From the NCBI GenBank assembly GCA_937936675.1, contig CALDDL010000103.1, forward strand, positions 1 through 31,793: a DNA stretch of 31,793 bases, read 5' to 3'. Under the pieces are notes generated by a model. That model worked only from the letters and a program-made list of their open reading frames with translations. It was not told the DNA's origin and made no database searches. The position numbers and the translations under genes were made by a program. Source of the stretch: an uncultured bacterium (GTDB lineage: Bacteria > Bacteroidota > Ignavibacteria > Ignavibacteriales > Melioribacteraceae). Below, one piece after another: positions 17,831 through 25,624 of this stretch (position 1 is its first letter; each line of letters opens with the position of its first letter).

Positions 17831-18613
17831 TTACTGCAAGTTTGTGAGGATGATGATATCTGTGGCTGCATTGAGTTGGGATGGGGTGGCTCCTACCAGT
17901 GAAGTTTCTACTAAAGTCTTAATCTTTGTATAATATGCTATGTATGCACTCTCGGCTGCACTCGTAGATGCAGATGATGATATGCTAGCTTTAAATTCTG
18001 CTTTTGCTCCGCCGGATTCGTTTACTTTTGTATTAACTGATTGTAATGCGTTTAAGTATGTAGTTAATAATAAATTAACTAAAACATTAGAATTTGCAAT
18101 TACGTTAAAATCGCTTACTGATGAAGGTTCTGTTTTTCCTTCGGCGGCTAATGATATATATAGATCGGCTCGTGAATCGGAATCTTTATTTACGGGCGGA
18201 GAATATACTTTTGTGTTTTTCTTTACCTCTGCGGATAATACTGCTTTCCATTTCATATTATCTTTTGTTGCAACAACTACTAAATTTTTCGCACCATCTA
18301 GATTCGTCTCAACTAAAAATCTGCCTTCTGAATTAGTGGTAACACTTTTATTAGATACAGTTTTTAATGATCCATCTGCTTGAACTTGTGCAAGTATCAC
18401 AACTGCTCCACTAACAGCATCTGCAGAACCTGCCTTCGCTAACACTTTTGATAAGCTCTGATCGCCATATACAGTCCCTTCAACCTGAGAATTTCCATTA
18501 GCATTAACTTCAGTGGGACCGTCGTCTTCAGAACATCCTACTGCTAAAACCAAGCTTATTGCAATCAATAAGAATGATAATATTTTTACGTAAGATTTAT
18601 CTTGTATTGTCAT
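17831..18613 (-). CDS. Ser/Ala-rich lipoprotein with CarboxypepD_reg-like domain
   Basis: A 260-residue lipoprotein with lipobox AVGC (Cys27). Residues about 42-130 resemble a carboxypeptidase-regulatory-like beta sandwich (SQVEGTVYGD, DAVSGAVVILAQ, TNSEGRFLVET). The second half (about 165-260) is helical and rich in Ser, Ala and Asn (SISSSASTSAAESAY). I know no family for that half. It probably sits on the envelope; function unknown. The ribosome site is very strong (TTAAGGAGG six bases before the ATG) but is fully complementary to a leader segment 38 bases upstream, which predicts sequestration (see hairpin). A strong terminator follows at once, so this is a single-gene unit. The ending is natural, not truncated. 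Confidence 0.85.
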   Translation of the reverse strand: MTIQDKSYVKILSFLLIAISLVLAVGCSEDDGPTEVNANGNSQVEGTVYGDQSLSKVLAKAGSADAVSGAVVILAQVQADGSLKTVSNKSVTTNSEGRFLVETNLDGAKNLVVVATKDNMKWKAVLSAEVKKNTKVYSPPVNKDSDSRADLYISLAAEGKTEPSSVSDFNVIANSNVLVNLLLTTYLNALQSVNTKVNESGGAKAEFKASISSSASTSAAESAYIAYYTKIKTLVETSLVGATPSQLNAATDIIILTNLQ

Positions 18614-18615
18614 TG

Positions 18616-18676
18616 TTTCCTCCTTAAAAGGTATTTTACTTATTTGTTCTAGTACAAAAGTAAATTAAGGAGGAAA
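18616..18676 (-). promoter_or_regulatory. Leader hairpin that would sequester the ribosome binding site
   Basis: TTTCCTCCTTAA (18616-18627) and TTAAGGAGGAAA (18665-18676) are perfect 12-base complements. In the minus-strand transcript the first-made arm (TTTCCTCCTTAA) pairs with the arm that holds the SD of the lipoprotein starting at 18613. Inner pairing continues: TTTACTT (18635-18641) with AAGTAAA (18658-18664), then TTGT (18644-18647) with ACAA (18654-18657... offset by one base). There is no U-run, so it is not a terminator. TTAATTTG (18686-18693, minus) is a possible -7 box that would start the RNA at the hairpin base. It could act as an RNA thermometer, an attenuated leader, or a target for a regulator. 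Confidence 0.6.
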
Positions 18677-18713
18677 ATCTATCTGCAAATTAAATAATAT
18701 TAAGATCGCAACA

Positions 18714-18748
18714 TAAAAAGCGATATTCGTGTAGTGGATTTTACTACA
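18714..18748 (-). terminator. Weak hairpin after the response regulator gene, possible terminator
   Basis: TGTAGT (18730-18735) pairs with ACTACA (18743-18748) around a seven-base loop. On the minus strand it is followed after about 11 bases by TTTTT. It lies about ten bases after the stop at 18758. It is weaker than the other terminators here. Confidence 0.35.
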
Positions 18749-18757
18749 AATATTTAT

Positions 18758-19381
18758 CTATATAAGCCGATTATCAAGTGTATATTTAATAAGAGCAGCC
18801 GTTGAATTTATATTTAATTTTTCTTGTATTCGGGATTTATATGAAGCAATTGTATTAACACTTAGATTAAGTTTATCTGCTATCGTTGTAAGCTTTTCAC
18901 CTTGTCCAATCATTCGTAACACTTCAAACTCACGGTCGGATAATTTTTTATAGAGTGGCTCGGTAGCACTATTATTATTGAGTAAAATATCTTCAAGTAC
19001 TTCTTGCTTTAGATGTTTTCCGCCGCTATATATTTTTTTAATAGCAGAGACGATCTCCTTAGGGTCTGCACTCTTACTTAAATAACCATCCGCTCCCATT
19101 AATAAAGAACGATGCCCAAAAGTTTCATCTTGATAAATACTGAATACCATAATTTTTACATCTGGGTAAAGTGCCTTTATATCTTTAATCGAATCAAGTC
19201 CGCTTCTATCAGGCAGCGAAATATCGAGAGTAATAATATCAGGTACTTTCTTTTCCAATAAATCAAATAATTCCCTTATGCTTGCTGCTTCACCGATTAC
19301 ATTAAATTCTTTTTGAAGAGAAAAGATTTTTGCTAAACCTTCGCGTACTACTTTATGATCATCTGTTATAATTATATCCAT
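18758..19381 (-). CDS. NarL/FixJ-type response regulator
   Basis: A 207-residue regulator. The receiver domain (1-120) has the acidic pocket Asp7-Asp8, phosphoacceptor Asp53 (ITLDISLP), Ser81 and Lys103 (GYLSKSAD). The LuxR-type HTH at about 143-205 has LSDREFEVLRMIGQGEKLTT and the recognition helix LSVNTIASYKSRIQEKL. It lies 21 bases after the kinase at 19403 and is the last gene of zwf-pgl-kinase-regulator. The NarX-like kinase class pairs with this regulator class, so they are almost surely cognate. Targets are unknown. The neighbouring lipoprotein promoter or zwf itself are natural candidates, but no binding site is recognised. Confidence 0.95.
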   Translation of the reverse strand: MDIIITDDHKVVREGLAKIFSLQKEFNVIGEAASIRELFDLLEKKVPDIITLDISLPDRSGLDSIKDIKALYPDVKIMVFSIYQDETFGHRSLLMGADGYLSKSADPKEIVSAIKKIYSGGKHLKQEVLEDILLNNNSATEPLYKKLSDREFEVLRMIGQGEKLTTIADKLNLSVNTIASYKSRIQEKLNINSTAALIKYTLDNRLI

Positions 19382-19402
19382 TTTTACTCTCTATATTGTT
19401 TG

Positions 19403-21436
19403 TTAAATTGGAATTGATACTTTGATTGTAGTTCCCTTACCGCTATTTTTAATTTCAAAAGAGCCATTAAGAGAAGTAACCCTTTCCTTCATTCCTAAAA
19501 TTCCAAAAGTTTTTTTATTTTTATTTTCTTCTAAATTGATACCGATCCCATTATCGGCAAAACTAAAAAATAATATTCCATTATTATACACAAAATCAAT
19601 TTCAATTTCAGTAGCTTTTGAATGGCGCATTACATTAGTCAAAGCTTCTTGAACTATCCGATAAATTGTAATACTTTTTTCTGATGGAATTTTTATCTCT
19701 TCGGTTGATGTAGTAAACTTACAATTAATCTTGCTAATATTTTGGTATTCTTTACAATACTCCCTAATTGCCTGAATCAAACCAAGATGATCTAGGACAT
19801 AAGAGCGAAGCCCTTCGGCAATATTTCGTACCGACTGGATCCCTTTATCAACCATATTTTTAATCTCTAGAAGATGCTTATGTAAATCCTCTTTCGTTTC
19901 ATCATTCTCCCTGTCTAAAAGATCCCGTAAGAATAAAATATTTAGATTAATTCCCGAAAGTAATTGCCCTAATTCGTCATGAACATCACGAGCAATATTT
20001 TCTCTTTCTACTTCCCTTACATTTTGCAATTGAGCCGCAAGTCCTCTTAATTCAGATTCCGATTGCCTTAATCTTTCTTCATATTCCCTCTTAAGAGTCA
20101 AATCACGTGTTATTTTTATGAAACCATAAATATTATTTTTACTATCATAAAGTGGAGTAATATAAATATCAGCCCAAAACCTCGAACCATCCTTTCTGAT
20201 TCTCCATCCTTCTTCTTCGTAAAAACCGTTTTCGGATGCTAGTCTCAATGATCGAGCAGGTCTGTTCTTTGCTCTATCTTCAGGCTGATAAAAAATAGAA
20301 AAGTGTTTACCTATTATATCGGTTTCATTGTATCCTTTAATTTTCTCCATACCGGCATTCCAACTTTTAATATAGCCATCCTTATCCATCATATAAATCG
20401 CATAGTCCTTTATCCCTTTTACGAGAGAATCAAATCGATTTTCGGATTTCAGCCGCTCCATTTCCGATTGATACATTCTCCTATAATTTTCAATTATACT
20501 TTTTCGCCATATAAAAATTAATATCATTGCGATTAATAAATCGAATATTATTGTAACCAAAATAATCGTATTTCTAAAGCCCTTTACAGGTAGATAAAAT
20601 TCTTCCTTATCAATCTTTGTTAGCAATAACCAATTGGCATGCTTTATTTTGCTAAAGCGTGCAATTACTTCAGTATTATTAAGGTCTATTCCTTTAACTA
20701 TTTTTTTATCTTCATTAATAGTAGAAACATTTATTAATGCTTTGCTTCCATAGTAGGTATAAGGACTTATGAACACTAATGTATCACCGATAGTTTTCAT
20801 TAAAATATTTTCTAAAGATTTGGCATTCCCTTTGTCTTGAATAATTATCGATTTTAATGCTTTCTTTGGATTTACGGAAAGTACAATTGCTAAACTACTT
20901 TCGATCTTTGCTGCTTTATCTTTTGTTATCGGTATGTAAATTTTTGATAAACTATCCACTTTTGATGAATCCCTCGAATCAGAAAATATTACTTGATCGG
21001 AATTTATTGATTCATTGATTAATTCCTTATCAAATATATTCAGTGATAATTCAGAAGGTGATGAAAATAGTTTTTCGCCTTTTGGATTTACGATAACAAT
21101 TTTATCGTAATACATAAATCGATTATAAGAATAAAACCATTTATTTAATTCATGTTTTTTAAATTCAGATGAATAGCCGGAATTATCAAATAATAAAGGC
21201 AGAAGTGAACTTGAATGAATTCTCTCTGCATCAAAGATTCTTTCGTCTATCCATTGTTCAATTCGTGATACTTTAGATTGAGCTAATGAATAAATGTATT
21301 CATACCGCTCATTTATCAATTGAGCAGAGAGCAAACGATAATAAAAGACACTTGATATTATGGAAAGAATAAATATAAATAGATAAATAAATAGTATTAA
21401 TCTAATTGATTTTTGCATGCCCTGTGCTTTCAGCAT
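19403..21436 (-). CDS. Membrane sensor histidine kinase (Cache-like, PAS, HisKA_3)
   Basis: A 677-residue NarX/LiaS-class kinase. Membrane segments lie at about 11-32 and 289-310 and enclose a periplasmic region of about 255 residues with a double-Cache-like pattern (VSRIEQWIDERIFDAERI, KIVIVNPKGEKLFS). A PAS domain with PAC tail follows at about 335-450 (IKSWNAGMEKIKGYNETDI, RKDGSRFWADI). HisKA_3 has His486 in NIARDVHDELGQ. The ATPase domain has ALTNVMRHSKA and FADNGIGI (626-633). The start overlaps the pgl stop by one base (TAATG); an alternative ATG at 21418 is possible. Cache domains usually bind small molecules such as organic acids or amino acids. Its place directly after pgl is unusual. 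Confidence 0.93.
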   Translation of the reverse strand: MLKAQGMQKSIRLILFIYLFIFILSIISSVFYYRLLSAQLINERYEYIYSLAQSKVSRIEQWIDERIFDAERIHSSSLLPLLFDNSGYSSEFKKHELNKWFYSYNRFMYYDKIVIVNPKGEKLFSSPSELSLNIFDKELINESINSDQVIFSDSRDSSKVDSLSKIYIPITKDKAAKIESSLAIVLSVNPKKALKSIIIQDKGNAKSLENILMKTIGDTLVFISPYTYYGSKALINVSTINEDKKIVKGIDLNNTEVIARFSKIKHANWLLLTKIDKEEFYLPVKGFRNTIILVTIIFDLLIAMILIFIWRKSIIENYRRMYQSEMERLKSENRFDSLVKGIKDYAIYMMDKDGYIKSWNAGMEKIKGYNETDIIGKHFSIFYQPEDRAKNRPARSLRLASENGFYEEEGWRIRKDGSRFWADIYITPLYDSKNNIYGFIKITRDLTLKREYEERLRQSESELRGLAAQLQNVREVERENIARDVHDELGQLLSGINLNILFLRDLLDRENDETKEDLHKHLLEIKNMVDKGIQSVRNIAEGLRSYVLDHLGLIQAIREYCKEYQNISKINCKFTTSTEEIKIPSEKSITIYRIVQEALTNVMRHSKATEIEIDFVYNNGILFFSFADNGIGINLEENKNKKTFGILGMKERVTSLNGSFEIKNSGKGTTIKVSIPI

Positions 21437-22182
21437 TATTTCTCATTTCTATTTTTTTTTATACCTGATGCCGCACCTTTATCCAATAACCAATATAAAT
21501 TTCCGTTCGAGGGTTCAACTAAAGATGCTGGATAGATTTTGTTGGAATTGCCTTCATTAAGAATTTCTTTCACTATTTTTGATTTACCTTTACCGGTAAC
21601 AAAAAAATAAACATTTTTGCTATTATTAATTACTTTCCCGGTCAATGTAATTCTCTCTTGCCCTGATTCGGGATGCTTTGTATTAATACATATCTTGTCT
21701 GAATTAAATAATGAAATATTGTTTGGGAATATTGAAGCAGTATGTCCATCATCTCCAAGTCCCAACATCATTATATCAAATGATGGTATTTTATTAGTTG
21801 AAGGGATATTCCCCCTTAGTACAAATTTATATCGAACTTCTTCTTCAGAAGGATCGGTTTCGCCATAAATTCTAAAAATATTTCTTTCTGGAATCGAGAT
21901 ATTTTTTATTAAAGCATCATAAGCCATTTTATAATTGCTTTCTTTATCCTCAGGCGAAACGCATCTTTCATCGCTCCAAAATATCTTTACTTTTTCCCAA
22001 GGAATTTTATTTTTATAATTATCACTAATAAATTCGAATACCTTCTTGGGAGTAGAACCTCCGGAAAATGCAATCGATAAGAAATTTCCTTCATCAAGTG
22101 AACTCGATTGCTTCAATATTTCTTTTGCAAAAAAATCCGATAATAAATTACGAGAATTAAAAACCTTAATGATTTTATTCAT
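21436..22182 (-). CDS. pgl: 6-phosphogluconolactonase
   Basis: A 248-residue enzyme of the DevB/Pgl family that hydrolyses 6-phosphogluconolactone to 6-phosphogluconate in the cytosol, the second step of the oxidative pentose phosphate pathway. Family motifs are clear: AFSGGSTPKKVFE (38-50), FWSDERCV (68-75) with SNYKMAYDAL (82-91), and the active-site GLGDDGHTASIFP (141-153). The length is normal. It begins the base after the zwf stop, so the two are translated together, and it overlaps the kinase gene by one base. The ribosome site is weak (end of zwf, GAGC), as expected with coupling. No gnd gene is in the window. Confidence 0.95.
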   Translation of the reverse strand: MNKIIKVFNSRNLLSDFFAKEILKQSSSLDEGNFLSIAFSGGSTPKKVFEFISDNYKNKIPWEKVKIFWSDERCVSPEDKESNYKMAYDALIKNISIPERNIFRIYGETDPSEEEVRYKFVLRGNIPSTNKIPSFDIMMLGLGDDGHTASIFPNNISLFNSDKICINTKHPESGQERITLTGKVINNSKNVYFFVTGKGKSKIVKEILNEGNSNKIYPASLVEPSNGNLYWLLDKGAASGIKKNRNEK

Positions 22183-23697
22183 TTATAGCTCACAATATAT
22201 TCCATCGTCTGAAAGGTTTTTACAAGGATACCGCCAAGTTAAATTCTTTTCTTCAATTAAGTCATCAGCATGCTCAGGTCCCCAAGTACCTGCAGGATAT
22301 CCATAAAGAGGGGTTTCATCTTCCTTCCAAGAATCAATTACAGGCTGAAGGAATTTCCATGCTTCTAATACTTCCTCCGAACGCGCAAACAAAGTGGAAT
22401 CCCCTTTTATTGTATCACCTATTAATCTTTCATAAGCCGAAGGAATTCTTACTCCATTTAGATCTGAATAATGAAAATCCATATTTACGTTTTGGACTTC
22501 ATAGCCATTACCGGGAGTTTTCATCCCAATCTTTAATAATATACCTTCATCGGGTTGAATCCTGATAACTAATAAGTTACTTTCATCTGTAACTTCTTCT
22601 TTTGCGAATAGAAAATGTGGAGTAGGTTTAAAATGAATTACAACCTCTGTAACGCGTGTTGGTAATCTTTTCCCGGTGCGGATATAAAATGGAACTCCTC
22701 CCCAACGCCAATTATCTATATAAAATTTTATTGCAGCATAAGTCTCGGTATCTGAAGATTTATCTACTCCTTCTTCTTCACGATAACCCAAAACATGTTC
22801 TCCTTTAATATTAGAAGAAAGATATTGTCCTCGAATTGTGCAATTTTTAATGTTTTCTTTTTTTATGGGACGAAGTGATTGAAAAACTTTTAGTACTTCA
22901 TTCCTAATAGAATCAGCATCCAATGATGATGGTGGTTCCATAGCAACCATTCCAACAATATGCAATAAATGATTCTGTACCATATCCTTTAGTGCACCAG
23001 ACGAGTCATAATATCCGCCCCTTTTTTCCACTCCGATACTCTCAGCCGATGTAACTTCGATATGATGTATATAATTCCGATTCCATAACGGTTCAAAAAT
23101 ACCGTTTGAAAAACGTGTAACTAAAAGATTTTGAACAGTCTCTTTACCTAGATAATGATCTATACGATAAATCTGCTCTTCGAGCCAATCCTCTAAAAGT
23201 TCATTCTTAAGTTTAATTGCAGATTCTAAATCAGTACCAAAAGGTTTTTCGATTATTATTCTTTTCCATCCGTCTGATTGGTCATTTAAATTAACTTGGG
23301 CGAGATACTTTGGAATAACACTATATAATTCCGGCGGTGTGGATAGATAAAAAACCGTATTGCCATTTATTTCTTTTTCATCTCTTAATTTTTTTAATTT
23401 TTCCTTTAGGTTTTCGTATTCATCGCCTTTTTCAGAATCGAATGACATATAGTATATATGTTTTATGAATTCATCAATTTTAGAACCATCTTCTGATTCA
23501 TCAAATTCTGAAATAGCTGATTTCATCTTATCTCTAAACTGCTCATCACTATAATTAGTTCTGGAGAGACCGAGTAGAATAAACTTTTTTGGCAGCAGCT
23601 TCTGAATGAATAAAGAATAGATTGCAGGTACTAATTTTCGTTTTGTAAGATCTCCCGAGGCACCAAATATCGCATAAATATGTTCGTTTTTATCCAT
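22183..23697 (-). CDS. zwf: Glucose-6-phosphate 1-dehydrogenase
   Basis: A 504-residue enzyme of usual length that oxidises glucose 6-phosphate to 6-phosphogluconolactone with NAD(P)+. Seen are the nucleotide-binding FGASGDLTKRKL (11-22), EKPFGTDLESA (150-160), substrate-binding RIDHYLGKE (178-186) and the catalytic His243 in MVQNHLLH. The C-terminal half is complete (GNGYEVQNVNMDFHYSD, then PAGTWGPEHADDL near the end). It is the first gene of zwf-pgl-kinase-regulator. Upstream are 104 bases with AT-rich -10-like sequence (TATAAT on the minus strand near 23735) but no firm promoter, so read-through from the hydrolase genes is possible. Confidence 0.97.
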   Translation of the reverse strand: MDKNEHIYAIFGASGDLTKRKLVPAIYSLFIQKLLPKKFILLGLSRTNYSDEQFRDKMKSAISEFDESEDGSKIDEFIKHIYYMSFDSEKGDEYENLKEKLKKLRDEKEINGNTVFYLSTPPELYSVIPKYLAQVNLNDQSDGWKRIIIEKPFGTDLESAIKLKNELLEDWLEEQIYRIDHYLGKETVQNLLVTRFSNGIFEPLWNRNYIHHIEVTSAESIGVEKRGGYYDSSGALKDMVQNHLLHIVGMVAMEPPSSLDADSIRNEVLKVFQSLRPIKKENIKNCTIRGQYLSSNIKGEHVLGYREEEGVDKSSDTETYAAIKFYIDNWRWGGVPFYIRTGKRLPTRVTEVVIHFKPTPHFLFAKEEVTDESNLLVIRIQPDEGILLKIGMKTPGNGYEVQNVNMDFHYSDLNGVRIPSAYERLIGDTIKGDSTLFARSEEVLEAWKFLQPVIDSWKEDETPLYGYPAGTWGPEHADDLIEEKNLTWRYPCKNLSDDGIYCEL

Positions 23698-23801
23698 TAT
23701 ATAATATCTTCATAAAATTATTTGCTATAATAAGAGATTATATCGAATAATTCCACATTTTGAAATAATTACCGGATTTTATTTCACTAAAATGAAAATC
23801 T

Positions 23802-24671
23802 TTATTTTGTTAGAAAATCTTCAATTTCTTTTATTATAACTTCCGGAGATTCATAAGGAATAAAATGTCCGCAATTATCTAGCATAATAACTTTTGATTT
23901 CGGAATCATATTTCTGCCAATGTTTGCAATATCTTCAGTGGTCAATTCTTTATGCAGATATTTGTTCGGTATCCATTTATCATTTCTTCCAAAGAATATT
24001 AGAGAAGGCTGCGTAATTTTATTTAGGTATTTATTTACAGGCTCATCTAATAATCCTTTTAATGAATTAGAAATAATATGGCAGTAATCCATGAAATTTG
24101 GATATCCCCTCATATCTATTCTATCATTTATCATTTGCCATACATCATCCGGCATATCGAAAAAATTAGATTTGAATGCATTAATTATCTGTTCATCGCC
24201 AGCGGAGTAATAAAAATTGGGGTTGGAATTTTCTAATATCCATTCTTTTTCTTTTTCAGTGAAAGTTTCTAATCCCGCTGGAGCTATTAATATAAGACTT
24301 TTAATTGCATCGGGATATGCAAGAGCTAAAGCCATTGCTAAATGTCCCCCCATCGAGTGCCCTACGAGAGTAACATTTTCCAATTTCATTTTTTTTATGA
24401 ATCGAAAAATAATAGAATTATAATAGTTCACACTTCCCGAAAAAATTCCTTGAGAAGACTTACCATAACCGGGAAGATCAATCGCAATGCACCGATTTTT
24501 TTTGCTCAATTCGGGAATTAATTTATTCCATGCAGGGATGTAACTTGATAAACCGTGAATGAAGAGAAGAGTATTCTCGCCCTCCCCTTCATCACGATAT
24601 GCAATTTTAATATGTTCACCAATATCAATAATGGAATATTCAAAATCATATTTAAATTGTGGAAATTGCAT
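23802..24671 (-). CDS. Alpha/beta hydrolase, cytosolic
   Basis: A 289-residue serine hydrolase without a signal peptide. The oxyanion-side motif is FIHGLSSYIPAW (37-48), the nucleophile elbow GHSMGG gives Ser106, the acid is Asp231 (FFGRNDKWIP) and the base is His269 (NCGHFIP). A helical cap lies at about 135-215. It is a paralogue of the lipoprotein hydrolase just upstream, sharing the order and the LDEP and IPNxYL motifs around the acid. Only two bases separate the genes. Likely an esterase or lipase acting on an imported or membrane-released ester. The substrate is not readable from sequence; epoxide hydrolase or C-C hydrolase activity are alternatives in this fold. Confidence 0.9.
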   Translation of the reverse strand: MQFPQFKYDFEYSIIDIGEHIKIAYRDEGEGENTLLFIHGLSSYIPAWNKLIPELSKKNRCIAIDLPGYGKSSQGIFSGSVNYYNSIIFRFIKKMKLENVTLVGHSMGGHLAMALALAYPDAIKSLILIAPAGLETFTEKEKEWILENSNPNFYYSAGDEQIINAFKSNFFDMPDDVWQMINDRIDMRGYPNFMDYCHIISNSLKGLLDEPVNKYLNKITQPSLIFFGRNDKWIPNKYLHKELTTEDIANIGRNMIPKSKVIMLDNCGHFIPYESPEVIIKEIEDFLTK

Positions 24672-24673
24672 CT

Positions 24674-25615
24674 CTACTTAACAAATTCCTTTACTGCATT
24701 ACTGAATTCAATCGGTTTTTCGATTTGTAATGTATGTCCCGCTTCGTCTATTTCATGTAACTGGATTAATGGATTCTGCTCCGCTCCCCATTTGAATACA
24801 TCGGCTGTAAATCCCGGATTGAGATAAGGATTTGGAATTAAACCATCATATTTTCCATATATAATAATTGTAGGGACGGAGATATTTTTTATCTTATCGA
24901 ATGTTGGTTCATCAAGCATTGCATTTACGGAGCGGACAACTGCATAACTAAATGCATCGAAATCTTTTGCTTTAGCCATTCTTACACGCTCTTCTACCAT
25001 CCATTCCCATTTATCATTCCATGAATAAAAATTCATTGCAAGATTTTTTCGAGCAGCATCTTCGGTAGTACTCTTAACTCCGGCTTTAGTCATTACACTT
25101 CTTAGCCAATCGCCTTCTCCTCTTTCAAATTCTTCGACACCTGCGGGCGACACAAGAACTAATTTCTCCAATCTCTCAGGATATTTTAAGGAAAACATAA
25201 TAGAAATCTGTCCACCCATTGAATGACCGGCTAAAACAAATTTACCCAACTTTAATTCATCGGCAAGTCTTTTAATCTGTTCGGCGTAAAATGAAATTGT
25301 ATAAGGATAAGGTTCTTTTTGTGATTTACCATAACCGGGAAGATCAACAGCAATTACTCTATACTCCTTTGATAATTCGGCAATAGCATATCTCCAAAAT
25401 CCCGCATTACTTGCTAATCCATGAACCAACATGATTGTCTTACTTCCCTGTCCCGCATCAATATAAGCAATCGATGGATTGCTTAATACAGTCTTGGTTG
25501 GGTAACCATAATCAAAATCTTGAAATTCAAGTGCCGGTTTATCAGTATAAAGAAATCCTGAACAGCCGGTTAATGTAAATATCGTTATAATAAATAATAC
25601 TAATAATTTTTTCAT
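24674..25615 (-). CDS. Alpha/beta hydrolase lipoprotein (exported)
   Basis: A 313-residue serine hydrolase with lipobox LTGC (Cys18), so it is lipid-anchored in the periplasm or outer membrane. The core motifs are VHGLASNAGFW (64-74), Ser132 in AGHSMGG, Asp257 in YGKYDGLIP and His294 in EAGHTLQ. The cap lies at about 160-240. AGGAGG overlaps the stop codon of the outer-membrane protein upstream (TAG) and gives a firm start. The spacing and shared motifs with the cytosolic hydrolase point to a duplication in which one copy gained or kept export. It probably cleaves an ester outside the cytoplasm. Confidence 0.9.
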   Translation of the reverse strand: MKKLLVLFIITIFTLTGCSGFLYTDKPALEFQDFDYGYPTKTVLSNPSIAYIDAGQGSKTIMLVHGLASNAGFWRYAIAELSKEYRVIAVDLPGYGKSQKEPYPYTISFYAEQIKRLADELKLGKFVLAGHSMGGQISIMFSLKYPERLEKLVLVSPAGVEEFERGEGDWLRSVMTKAGVKSTTEDAARKNLAMNFYSWNDKWEWMVEERVRMAKAKDFDAFSYAVVRSVNAMLDEPTFDKIKNISVPTIIIYGKYDGLIPNPYLNPGFTADVFKWGAEQNPLIQLHEIDEAGHTLQIEKPIEFSNAVKEFVK

Positions 25616-25624
25616 CGCATCCTC

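Noticed and set aside
17940..18383. Open 147-codon plus-strand frame opposite the Ser/Ala-rich lipoprotein
   Set aside because: It is the antisense shadow of a gene with a signal peptide, strong ribosome site and terminator on the other strand.
18663..18676. Plus-strand TTAAGGAGGAAAA as a ribosome site for a plus-strand gene
   Set aside because: No start codon and open frame follow at a suitable distance. It is explained as the mate of the minus-strand leader hairpin.
23775..23800. AT-rich hairpin (GATTTTATTT/AAATGAAAATC) between zwf and the hydrolase gene as a terminator
   Set aside because: Stem is nearly all A-T with a bulge and no T-run on the minus strand; read-through into zwf cannot be excluded.
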